Source: Hyalangium gracile (lineage in GTDB: Bacteria; Myxococcota; Myxococcia; Myxococcales; Myxococcaceae). Taken from it: a stretch of 64,000 nucleotides of DNA. The notes beneath the pieces were generated by a model, which ran no database searches, was not told the origin of the DNA, and was given only the letters and a program-made list of their open reading frames with translations. Positions within the stretch are counted from its first letter, which is position 1, and each line of letters begins with the position of its first letter. The stretch is from assembly GCF_020103725.1 (NCBI RefSeq), contig NZ_JAHXBG010000002.1:496001-560000 (forward strand). Direction: 5' to 3'. Shown here in pieces: positions 41,900-49,915 of this stretch. The position numbers and the translations under genes were made by a program.

Positions 41900-43246
41900 C
41901 TAGCGAGGCGCAAAGCCGACGCAGCTCTCCAGTATGCGCATGTTGCGTTGACCGCCGCTGGCTGAGAAACTCGATACACCTTCTCCGGAGTCATCCACGA
42001 TCCAGAAGGTCCTGGGGCCCGAGCCGCTGAACGAGCTGATCGAGTTGGAGCTCATCGTGGCGGACTCCCCGCTGCTGACCCGGGGGTTGCCGCCATCGTT
42101 GATGAACATGCGCACCGTCCGTGAGCACTCGTTCTTGATCGAGAAGCTGTAGTAGCCGGAGTCCCCTCCTCCCGTGCTTGCCCCGCCCGCCGAGGCGCTG
42201 CTCGCGGCGCGCTGCTCGGCCTCGCGCTTCTGGCGCTCTCGCTCCCACTCGGCCTGCCGGGCCTGCTCCCGCTTCTCGAACTCGCGTGCCTCCGCCTGGG
42301 CCTGGGCCATGGCCGCGCTCTGCTCGCGCACCTTCGCCTCCAGCTCCTGGGCCGAGAGCTGACGCTCGAGGAGCTGCACCTGGAAGTAGCCCTCGCCCAG
42401 CCGGGGGCTGCGACCGATCGTCCGCAGTCCGAGCTCGGCGCTCCCCGCCGCCGCCGCGCACCCGAGATCCGCGCTGAACGAGCGCAGCTTCAAGTAGCGT
42501 CCGTGGAGGGGAGCCTCGATGGCCGTGCCCTCGAACTCGCCCACCTTCTCCCGCGCCATGTAGCTTCGGTTGAGCATCAACGGATCCTGCGAGGCCAGCT
42601 CGAACAGGAGGTAGCGCTCGCCCTCGTCGCTGAGCCGGGCGTCGGGCTCCAGCGCCACGGCCACGGCGTAGCAGCGCCCGCGCTGGAGCTGCAGCGTGGA
42701 GGCGGGCGCGGACGCCAGCGGGTAGCGCGTGGGCTCGCCCACCGGCCTGAGCCCCGCGAGCGCCTGGACCTCCTTCTGCAGGAGCGCGCGCGCGTCCGTG
42801 GCGGGGAGCGGCGCGGGCGTCCGGGAGACGTACAGCGCGTACGCATAGAACGTCCCCGGCTCGGGCTGGAACATGGCATTGGCGCCGAGCTCCGCGGCCT
42901 TGGCCTTGAGGGCCTGCCGGACGGCCTGAGGCTCCGCGTAGCCACCCGAGGCGCTCACCCCCATGGCGGCGATCACCTCATGGGTGTCACTCTCGACCGG
43001 GTAGGACGGCACCACGTAGAGCTTCCGCCGGCCGTCCGGCATGAAGAGGAACATCAACCCAGGCGGCAGCGCCTGGACACCGAGCAGCTCCACGACCGTG
43101 GCGGAGTCCGTGGCGGGTCGCGCTGTCCCCAGCGGCTTGACCTCGACCTGGAGCGAGGCGGCCGAGGGGAACATGGAGTGAAGGCAGCCAGCCAATGCCA
43201 CGGACAGTGCAACCGTGACGACGAGCGGTCTCGAGACGAAGTGCAT
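41900..43246 (-). CDS. Coiled-coil lipoprotein
   Basis: 448 residues; lipobox LAGC. N-terminal alpha/beta region (ATVVELLGVQALPPG), a coiled coil about residues 310-360 (LEAKVREQSAAMAQAQAEAR, EKREQARQAEWERERQKREA), a Ser/Gly linker and a C-terminal beta domain (YYSFSIKNECSRTVRMFIND...). No enzyme motif; the last domain resembles a small ubiquitous beta module of myxobacterial surface lipoproteins. Single gene, no operon partner. Confidence 0.75.
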   Translation of the reverse strand: MHFVSRPLVVTVALSVALAGCLHSMFPSAASLQVEVKPLGTARPATDSATVVELLGVQALPPGLMFLFMPDGRRKLYVVPSYPVESDTHEVIAAMGVSASGGYAEPQAVRQALKAKAAELGANAMFQPEPGTFYAYALYVSRTPAPLPATDARALLQKEVQALAGLRPVGEPTRYPLASAPASTLQLQRGRCYAVAVALEPDARLSDEGERYLLFELASQDPLMLNRSYMAREKVGEFEGTAIEAPLHGRYLKLRSFSADLGCAAAAGSAELGLRTIGRSPRLGEGYFQVQLLERQLSAQELEAKVREQSAAMAQAQAEAREFEKREQARQAEWERERQKREAEQRAASSASAGGASTGGGDSGYYSFSIKNECSRTVRMFINDGGNPRVSSGESATMSSNSISSFSGSGPRTFWIVDDSGEGVSSFSASGGQRNMRILESCVGFAPR

Positions 43247-43317
43247 GGCTGCAACTACCGCACCCCCGCGCCGCCCTCAACGGCAGGTGGAGGGGTCTCC
43301 GAGTCGGCCCGAGCGGG

Positions 43318-44664
43318 CTACCGCGGGGGGCTCGCGTCGGGCCGCGGGTTGGGTGACGGGATGAGGATGAGCTCCTCCTGAGGAGGGATGAGATACTCGG
43401 CCCCCGTCTCCGTCACCACGGCCATCTCTTCCACGGAGAGGGTCTTCGTCTCGCCCGGAGTGGGCAGCTTCCAGGCGAAGAAGCCATCGAAGGCGAACAC
43501 CTGCCCGGGCCGGATGATGCGCGCGGAGGCGCCCTTGGCGGGCTGGCCCTTCTGTGCGCCAGACAGCGCCGGGCCGACGTCGTGCGCCCAGTAGCCCACG
43601 GGGTGGCCGGTGCCCCACATGACGGGCTCGCTGCCCACCTGGCGCATCCAGTCGCGCTGGGCCTTGTCCACGTCCCAGCCACGGGCTCCGGGCTTGATCG
43701 CGGCGAGCGCCACGCGGTTGCCCTTCTTCGAACGCTCCCACTTCTCGAGCGCCTCGGGGGGTGGCTTCGTCTCGCCCGGAGCCAGCACATAGGCGAAGCG
43801 CTGGATGTCCGTCACCCAGCGCCCCTGGATGGCGATGCCGAAGTCCGTCTGGATGAAGTCTCCCGGCTGGATGACGCGGTCGGTGGCATGGGAGTGCCCG
43901 CGGTCGGGGCCCGAGTTGACGTTGGGGTTCTGGTCCGGAGCCCAGCCGTCGGTGACGCCGAGCTCGGCCATGCGTCGCTTGAGGAAGCGCGCGACGTCCG
44001 AGTCCCGGGTCTTTCCGGGGATGATCTGCCGGTAGGCCTCCTCTTCCAGCTGGGCGGTGAGGGCGGCGGCGCGTCGCATCACCTCCACCTCCTCTGGAAG
44101 CTTGATGCCGAGCCACTCGACGACGAGCTCCTCGGAGGAGACGAGCCGCTGGCGCAGGGCTGGGGGCAGCGCGGCGGTGAGGAGCGCGCGCTGGGTGGAG
44201 GACAGCCCGTCAGCCACCGACATCCGCTCCGAGAAGTTGAGGGCGATGCGGCGTGGCTTCAGGCGGGCCAGCCGCTCGGAGACCTTGGCGTACAGGTCCG
44301 TGCCGCGAGGCAGGGACTCCACCTCGTCGTGCAGGCCCACGTCGCGCAGGGCCTTGGCCTCGCCCTCGGGAGACAGCGCGATCGAGCGCAGCTGCTCGGC
44401 CTCACGCAGGAAGAGGAAGGCAGCCGGGGCGCCAGCGTTCTCTCCGCCCACGTGGGCCGCGAGCGGATCGTTGGCGTTCTCGCGGCACACCACCACCCAG
44501 GCATCCACTCCGGCGCGCTTCATGGCCTCGGGAAGAAGGCGGGTGACGCGGGCCTTGCGGACCTCCGCCCAAGAGGGCGCGGGGAGAGCGGGAGTGTCTG
44601 CTGACCAGGCCTCGGGAATGGGGAGAGAGAGCAGCAGGAGGAGCGCGGAAGGGAGGACTCGCAT
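43318..44664 (-). CDS. Secreted M24 family metallopeptidase (Xaa-Pro aminopeptidase-like)
   Basis: 448 residues from ATG 44664 (ATG 44673 also possible). Signal peptide (LPSALLLLLSLPIPEAWSA). Creatinase-like N-terminal domain, then the pita-bread M24 domain: metal ligands in QTDFGIAIQGRWVTDIQRFA, GHPVGYWAHDVGPALSG (His), SVEEMAVVTE (Glu), with HSHATDRVIQPGDF preceding. Likely a two-metal periplasmic or extracellular aminopeptidase. Confidence 0.9.
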   Translation of the reverse strand: MRVLPSALLLLLSLPIPEAWSADTPALPAPSWAEVRKARVTRLLPEAMKRAGVDAWVVVCRENANDPLAAHVGGENAGAPAAFLFLREAEQLRSIALSPEGEAKALRDVGLHDEVESLPRGTDLYAKVSERLARLKPRRIALNFSERMSVADGLSSTQRALLTAALPPALRQRLVSSEELVVEWLGIKLPEEVEVMRRAAALTAQLEEEAYRQIIPGKTRDSDVARFLKRRMAELGVTDGWAPDQNPNVNSGPDRGHSHATDRVIQPGDFIQTDFGIAIQGRWVTDIQRFAYVLAPGETKPPPEALEKWERSKKGNRVALAAIKPGARGWDVDKAQRDWMRQVGSEPVMWGTGHPVGYWAHDVGPALSGAQKGQPAKGASARIIRPGQVFAFDGFFAWKLPTPGETKTLSVEEMAVVTETGAEYLIPPQEELILIPSPNPRPDASPPR

Positions 44665-44768
44665 GGAGAGCATTCGCTGGGGAGGAGACCCGTGCAACCG
44701 TGGGGGGTGGAGCCTAGCGCAGAGGAGGGCCCCTTGACGGCAGCGGGCCGCCGTTTCATAGGAAGAGC

Positions 44769-45968
44769 ATGCCTGCGTGCCCGTGCTGCCTGGAGGTCCT
44801 GAAGCCCGCCCTCCTGGGTCTCGGCGGCCGTCGCATCGCCGGCAGTTGCGAGCTCTGCGGTGACGCCGTGTGCCAGGGATGCCTGCACTCGGGCTCGCGG
44901 GATGTGGAGGCGCTCTTCCGGCTCCGGGCCCCCGACGGAGGCTCCGCGCCCCGAGCCTCACCAGGAAAGGCTTGCGCCAGCTGTCTGTGGGAGTCGTTCG
45001 CGGCCCGCGGCAAGTCCCCGCCCTTCCCCGAGCCACCCGGCCGGCGCAAGCGGGCAACCCAGGCGGACTGCAAGCACTCCCATGCCGTCCGGTGGATGCA
45101 GTGCTGCCCCACCTGCGGCGCCAAGGTGTCCTGGGAGGTCGAGCACGACAACCCCGTGTGCGATGCGTGCGGAGCCCCCTCGCACTCCGCGTTCAACTGC
45201 TGCTGGGCCTGCGGCGAGTCCTTCGAGGAGGACAACGAGCCCGAGGATGCCGAGGGCTATGCGCTCACCTACGAATGTCGCTCCCGCAAGTGCCAGGGGC
45301 TGGTGGGGTGGCTCATGCCGTACTGCCCCTGGTGCGCCACGGAACAGCACTGGCACCCCTCCCAGGAGGAGGACGCGCCCACGTGCACGGCGTGCGAAGC
45401 GAGCCTCGATCCCACCTGGAGCTTCTGCGCCACCTGCGGCGAGGAAGCCCCCGTCCCCGAGGCGTGCTTCACCTGCGGAGCGCCGCTCGATCGGGCAGAG
45501 TGCGCCGCCCGCTGCGAGCACTGCCGGCGGATGGTGTGTGGCGACTGCTTCGGCGACTACACACTGAGGGAGCCAGTCCCCGCCCAGCCCGCCGAGAACG
45601 CCGGCCCCCCCGGAGTCCGAGAGCTGCTGCTGTGCACGGCGTGCGCGGAGGAGCTCGGGGCGGCTCCGCTCTCGGACGAGGAGGACTCCGAGGCAGATCC
45701 TCCAGCGGAGGAGCCGCGGGAAGATGAGGATGAGCCCCCTGCCCCCAAGGAGACTCCCCCGAGCAGCCCATGGGAGGTGCTCGGAGTGGCGCCGGGGACA
45801 CCGCTGCCCGAGGTGAAGAGGGCCTACCTCGCCCTCATCACCCAGTACCACCCCGACAAGGTGGCGCAGCTGGGGCCGAAGCTCCAGGCGCTGGCGGCGG
45901 AGGAGACTCGCCGGCTCAACCAGGCGTGGCTCGAGGTACGCCAGCGGGCCGGCCAGGGCTCTTCGTAG
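44769..45968 (+). CDS. Zinc-ribbon protein with C-terminal J domain
   Basis: 399 residues. About 36 cysteines arranged in repeated CxxC pairs over residues 1-310 (CPCCLEVL, CELCGDAVCQGC, CCPTCGAKV, CWACGESF, CPWCATEQ, CATCGEEA, CFTCGAPL, CEHCRRMVCGDC), i.e. 7-9 zinc ribbons, then an acidic linker and a J domain (SPWEVLGVAPGTPLPEVKRA, HPDKV near 366). The HPD motif should stimulate an Hsp70. Similar architecture is common in myxobacteria with unknown client. Divergent from the M24 gene. Confidence 0.85.
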   Translation: MPACPCCLEVLKPALLGLGGRRIAGSCELCGDAVCQGCLHSGSRDVEALFRLRAPDGGSAPRASPGKACASCLWESFAARGKSPPFPEPPGRRKRATQADCKHSHAVRWMQCCPTCGAKVSWEVEHDNPVCDACGAPSHSAFNCCWACGESFEEDNEPEDAEGYALTYECRSRKCQGLVGWLMPYCPWCATEQHWHPSQEEDAPTCTACEASLDPTWSFCATCGEEAPVPEACFTCGAPLDRAECAARCEHCRRMVCGDCFGDYTLREPVPAQPAENAGPPGVRELLLCTACAEELGAAPLSDEEDSEADPPAEEPREDEDEPPAPKETPPSSPWEVLGVAPGTPLPEVKRAYLALITQYHPDKVAQLGPKLQALAAEETRRLNQAWLEVRQRAGQGSS

Positions 45969-46035
45969 CGTCCCCTTTCATTTTTCCCCGCAACCGCCGC
46001 GCGTGCTCCGGGTTCAAGGGACCGGAGGGTTTTTC

Positions 46036-46914
46036 ATGCGCTGGTGCGCCATCCTGCTGGGCAACCGGCTCGTCCAGTTCCTGTCGCTGGGCGGGCTGCT
46101 GTTCATCCTCACCCCGAGTACCGGCTCGCCCACCCACATCGAGCTGTCTCGGCGGCACATCGCCGCCCTTCAGGCCGCGCAGGCCACCCGGCAGGGCTCG
46201 GACACGCTCCCGGAGAGCCATGCCTCCGAGGTGGAGTCCCGCGCCATCGAGGACGAGGTCCTCTATCGCGAGGCGCTACGCCTGGGGCTGGACCAGAGCG
46301 ATCCTCTCATCCGGCAGCACCTCATCCAGAAGGTGCTCCTGCTGGCCGAGGATCTGGGCGGCGCCGGACGCGATCCCTCCGAGCCCGAGCTGCGCCGCTA
46401 CTTCGAGGAGACCCGCCAGCGCTGGGTGATGCCCGGAGAGGTGCGCCTGCTCCACGTCTTCGCCAGCGAGCCCGCGTCCCTCGCCGCCCTGCGCCCGCGG
46501 CTCCAGGCCCACGAGGCCGTAACTCCCGAGGCCCTGCCCCCTCTCGGCGAGCCCTTTCCGCTCTCACGCGACGTGCGCAGCCCTCAGCACCGCCTGGCGG
46601 CGGAGTATGGCCCCGACTTCACCCAGGCCGCCTGGAGCCTCCCGATCGGCACCTGGAGCGAGCCTGTCGCCTCGCGCTACGGCTGGCACCTGGTGAAGGT
46701 CCTCTCGCGCACCGAGGTCCGTCCGGCCACCTTCGAAGACGTGCGCACGGAGCTGGTGCTCGACTTCGCCATCGCCCGCCGCAAGCGAGTGGTGTCCCAG
46801 TTCGTCGCCCGCGCGCTCGAGCGCTACACGTTCACGGTCGACAGCGTCCCCGTGACACCGCCCTCCCCCTCCGGTCGCCTCGGCATCCGCACCGAGGCCT
46901 CCGCGGAGGACTGA
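46036..46914 (+). CDS. Parvulin-type peptidylprolyl isomerase
   Basis: 292 residues from ATG 46036 with GGAGGG six bases upstream. One N-terminal hydrophobic helix anchors or exports the protein. SurA/PrsA-like N-terminal helices (EDEVLYREALRLGLDQSDPL) and a PpiC domain: VRLLHVFASEP, FTQAAWSLPIGTWSEPVASR, YGWHLVKV. Expected extracytoplasmic folding factor. First gene of a tight operon with a HupE-like and a DUF3604 gene; stop and next start are separated by 1 bp. Confidence 0.85.
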   Translation: MRWCAILLGNRLVQFLSLGGLLFILTPSTGSPTHIELSRRHIAALQAAQATRQGSDTLPESHASEVESRAIEDEVLYREALRLGLDQSDPLIRQHLIQKVLLLAEDLGGAGRDPSEPELRRYFEETRQRWVMPGEVRLLHVFASEPASLAALRPRLQAHEAVTPEALPPLGEPFPLSRDVRSPQHRLAAEYGPDFTQAAWSLPIGTWSEPVASRYGWHLVKVLSRTEVRPATFEDVRTELVLDFAIARRKRVVSQFVARALERYTFTVDSVPVTPPSPSGRLGIRTEASAED

Positions 46915-46915
46915 C

Positions 46916-47878
46916 ATGCGCGCCGCCCTCGTCCTTCTCCTGTTGCTGGGTGCCCTGGTGCCTCGGCTTGCCGGGGCCCACGGCATGCGTACCGCAGCCA
47001 TCTCGCTCGACGAGCTGGAGCCGGGCACGGCCCGCGTCCAGGTCCGACTGAGCGTGCCCGATCCCTCCTTCCGCTTCCGCATCCCCGAGTCCTGTCAGCT
47101 CTCGGATGCTGTCTCGGAGGGAGAACTCCGCCACGCCTTCACCCTGCGGTGTCCCTCGGCGCTGGCCGGCCAGACGCTGGGCGTCATGGGCCTGGGGCCG
47201 GTGCTGGGAGAGGCCGTCCTCTCGCTCTCGCTCCATGACGGTCGCGCGCTCTCGCACCTGCTGCTGCCGGACGCCCCCTCATGGCGCATCCCCGAGCCAG
47301 GAAGCACCCTCTCGGTGGCGGTGGACTACGTCCGCCTCGGCGTCGAGCACATCCTCGCCGGCCCGGACCACCTGCTGCTGCTGGTCCTGCTGGTGCTCGT
47401 CCTGCGGAGTCCCCGAGCCGTGCTGCTCGCGGAGACGGCCTTCACCCTCTCCCACAGCCTCACCTTCGCCGCCACGGCGCTCGGCTGGATTCACGTGCCC
47501 TCGGCCTGGGCCGAGGCGTGCATCGCCTTGAGCCTGGTGCTCCTGGCGCTCGACGTGGAGCGCCCCGGCCTGCCGGCCCCCTCCGCCCTGCGCGGCGCCG
47601 CGTCGGCGCTCGTCTTCGGCCTGGTCCACGGGCTGGGCTTCGCTGGCGGGCTGCAGGAGCTGGGACTGCCCGAGCAGGCCGTGCTGCCAGCGCTGGTGGG
47701 CTTCGGCGCGGGCGTCGAGCTGGGCCAGGTGCTCTTCCTCGCCGGGGTGCTCCTCGTGGCATCGCTCGCGGCACGCCTGAAGGTCTGGCCGCGCCTCGTC
47801 CTCGCCGGTGGCTACGCGGCCGGCGCCGTCAGCTCCTGCTGGCTGCTCCAGCGCGTCTGGCTCTGTCTCGCCCGCTGA
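46916..47878 (+). CDS. HupE/UreJ_2 family membrane protein
   Basis: 320 residues. Signal peptide, an extracytoplasmic domain of about 130 residues, then six or seven helices. Signature GVEHILAGPDHLLLLVLLVL with the conserved His/Asp/His, LSHSLTF, LVFGLVHGLGFAGGL and FGAGVELGQ. The family is related to Ni/Co transporters. Overlaps by spacing (ATG one base after TGA of the PPIase gene), so translation is coupled. Confidence 0.9.
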   Translation: MRAALVLLLLLGALVPRLAGAHGMRTAAISLDELEPGTARVQVRLSVPDPSFRFRIPESCQLSDAVSEGELRHAFTLRCPSALAGQTLGVMGLGPVLGEAVLSLSLHDGRALSHLLLPDAPSWRIPEPGSTLSVAVDYVRLGVEHILAGPDHLLLLVLLVLVLRSPRAVLLAETAFTLSHSLTFAATALGWIHVPSAWAEACIALSLVLLALDVERPGLPAPSALRGAASALVFGLVHGLGFAGGLQELGLPEQAVLPALVGFGAGVELGQVLFLAGVLLVASLAARLKVWPRLVLAGGYAAGAVSSCWLLQRVWLCLAR

Positions 47879-47915
47879 ACTCCCTCTTCCTTCCGTGCAC
47901 TGAAAGGCCCCTGCC

Positions 47916-49745
47916 ATGAACTTCCGCTTCCCTCCCCCTTCGCTGCCAGGAGCCCTGGTGCTCGCGGTGTTGCTCGGCTCCGGCTGCACCCTCGAGGCCC
48001 CCGGACAGGCCCGCGACACGTCCTCCCCGGAGACACCACCCGCCGAGCCCCGCACGCCTGCCCTGGGGACCGCCACGCAGGCGCTGTGCTCCGACTACAA
48101 CGCATACAAGAACGTCTACTGGGGCGATCTGCACACGCACACCTCCTACTCCGTGGACGCCTACTCCTTCCGGACGCGGAACACGCCCCAGGACGCCCAT
48201 GCCTTCGCGCGTGGAGCTCCCAAGCAGATCGCCGCGGGGGATCCGGCCGGCGCGGGCCCCACCGTGCAGCTCAACTCCGGACGCCTGCTCGACTTCAACG
48301 CAGTGACGGACCACAGCGAGTGGCTGCCCACCGGCTTCGGCTGCGGCGCCGCCACCGACGGGACTCCTTATGATCCGGCCAGCCCCTACTACGGCTCGGC
48401 GGCATGCCAGTACTACCGCAGCGAGCAGCTCACCTTCCCGGGCTCCTTCCTGACCCAGGTGCCCATCTGCGGGAACTCTCCCAATGGAACCCCCGAGTGC
48501 ACCGCGGAGCTGCGCTCGGCGTGGCAGGCGGAGCAACAGGCCGCCAACCAGGCCTACGTGCCCTGCACGTACACCACGCTCCATGGCTACGAGTGGACCT
48601 CCTCGCAGGATGGCGCGACGCTGCACCGCAACGTCATCTTCGGCTCGGACGTCGTGCCGGACGTGCCCTACTCGGCGCTCGACTACACGGATCCCGGTCA
48701 GCTCTGGACGGCGCTCGACCAGGGCTGCCTGGCCTCGGCGGGATGCGAGGCGCTGACCATTCCCCACAACACCAACCAGAGCAACGGTCTGGCGTTCGAT
48801 CTGCCCGGGGACGCCGGCCCGGATGTCGTCGCCCAGGCGGGGCGCTACCAGCGCCTGGTGGAGATCCACCAGCACAAGGGCAACAGCGAGTGCGCCTACA
48901 AGCCGGATGCGGGCTACTCGCTGGATCCGCTCTGCCAGTTCGAGCAGTTCTCCAACGACACCCCGCCGCAGAGCTACGTGCGCCAGGGGCTGACGAAGGG
49001 CCTCGGCATCCAGGCGGCCACGGGCAGCAACCCGTTCCGGCTGGGCATCGTCGGTGCCACGGACAACCACAACGGCATGTCGGGCGCGGTCTCCGAGACG
49101 AGCTGGAACGGGCACGTGGGCATCAACGACAACACGCCGATGAAGCGCCTGCAGAAGACGCCGAACGAGAACCCCGGCGGCATCACGGGGGTGTGGGCCG
49201 AGCAGAACACCCGCGCCAGCATCTTCGCGGCCCTCAAGCGTCGCGAGGTGTTCGCCACCAGCGGCCCGCGCATCAAGGTGCGCCTGTACCAGACATGGAG
49301 CAGCACCAACTTCTGCACCGCCACCTATCCCCAGAACATCATCGGCGCGGGCGGCGTGCCCATGGGCGGGACGATGAGCGCCAACCCCGGCTCGGGCCGG
49401 CCGTACTTCGTCGTCTCCGCCGTGAAGGACGTGGTGGATCTGGCGAGCATCGACATCATCAAGGTGGACATCCTCAACGGCCAGCCGCGCGAGCGCGTCA
49501 TCTCCTTCCCCCTCACGGGCGCGCAGGCCTCGACGACGTGCCTCTCCTGGCAGGATCCCGAGTTCGTGCCCGGGGCGCCGGCCTTCTACTACGCCCGCGC
49601 GGTGCAGGCGGCGACTCCTCGCTGGTCCTCATATGACTGCGACCAGCTCGGAGGCCTCGCCCCCGCTGGCTGCCAGGCAGGCGGCAAGTTCCGAGAGATG
49701 ATCCAGGAGCGCGCATGGACGTCTCCCATCTGGGCACTCCCGTGA
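47916..49745 (+). CDS. DUF3604 lipoprotein (PHP-like metal-dependent hydrolase)
   Basis: 609 residues; lipobox LGSGC. The domain starts with YWGDLHTHTSYSVDAY and continues with TDHSEWL, TLHGYEWTS, IPHNTNQSNG, EIHQHKGNSEC and GATDNHNGMSG, the His/Asp clusters expected for a polynuclear metal site. A substrate is not known for this family. Third gene of the PPIase-HupE-DUF3604 operon; the isomerase may assist its folding and the membrane protein could supply metal, which is inference from gene order. Confidence 0.88.
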   Translation: MNFRFPPPSLPGALVLAVLLGSGCTLEAPGQARDTSSPETPPAEPRTPALGTATQALCSDYNAYKNVYWGDLHTHTSYSVDAYSFRTRNTPQDAHAFARGAPKQIAAGDPAGAGPTVQLNSGRLLDFNAVTDHSEWLPTGFGCGAATDGTPYDPASPYYGSAACQYYRSEQLTFPGSFLTQVPICGNSPNGTPECTAELRSAWQAEQQAANQAYVPCTYTTLHGYEWTSSQDGATLHRNVIFGSDVVPDVPYSALDYTDPGQLWTALDQGCLASAGCEALTIPHNTNQSNGLAFDLPGDAGPDVVAQAGRYQRLVEIHQHKGNSECAYKPDAGYSLDPLCQFEQFSNDTPPQSYVRQGLTKGLGIQAATGSNPFRLGIVGATDNHNGMSGAVSETSWNGHVGINDNTPMKRLQKTPNENPGGITGVWAEQNTRASIFAALKRREVFATSGPRIKVRLYQTWSSTNFCTATYPQNIIGAGGVPMGGTMSANPGSGRPYFVVSAVKDVVDLASIDIIKVDILNGQPRERVISFPLTGAQASTTCLSWQDPEFVPGAPAFYYARAVQAATPRWSSYDCDQLGGLAPAGCQAGGKFREMIQERAWTSPIWALP

Positions 49746-49812
49746 GCCGCTCCTTCCTCTGAGATGGGCAGGTTGCTGCTCGTCCGCGCTGCGCTCCAAA
49801 GCCTGTTCAGGA

Positions 49813-49838
49813 CTGAACGCTGACATGTCAGCGTTCAG
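49813..49838. promoter_or_regulatory. 26-bp perfect palindrome
   Basis: Half-site CTGAACGCTGACA followed directly by its reverse complement; a further GTTCAG/CTGAAC pair (49805-49818) overlaps its left side. It lies 68 bp after the DUF3604 stop and 78 bp before the histidine kinase start. Operator for the kinase gene or a terminator without T-run. Confidence 0.65.
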
Positions 49839-49915
49839 CACTGACACGATCCAGCGGGGTCCCGCCCCGTCTACGCCTGAATAGCAGGCGCGTATAGGCT
49901 TCGGAGCCGTACTCC

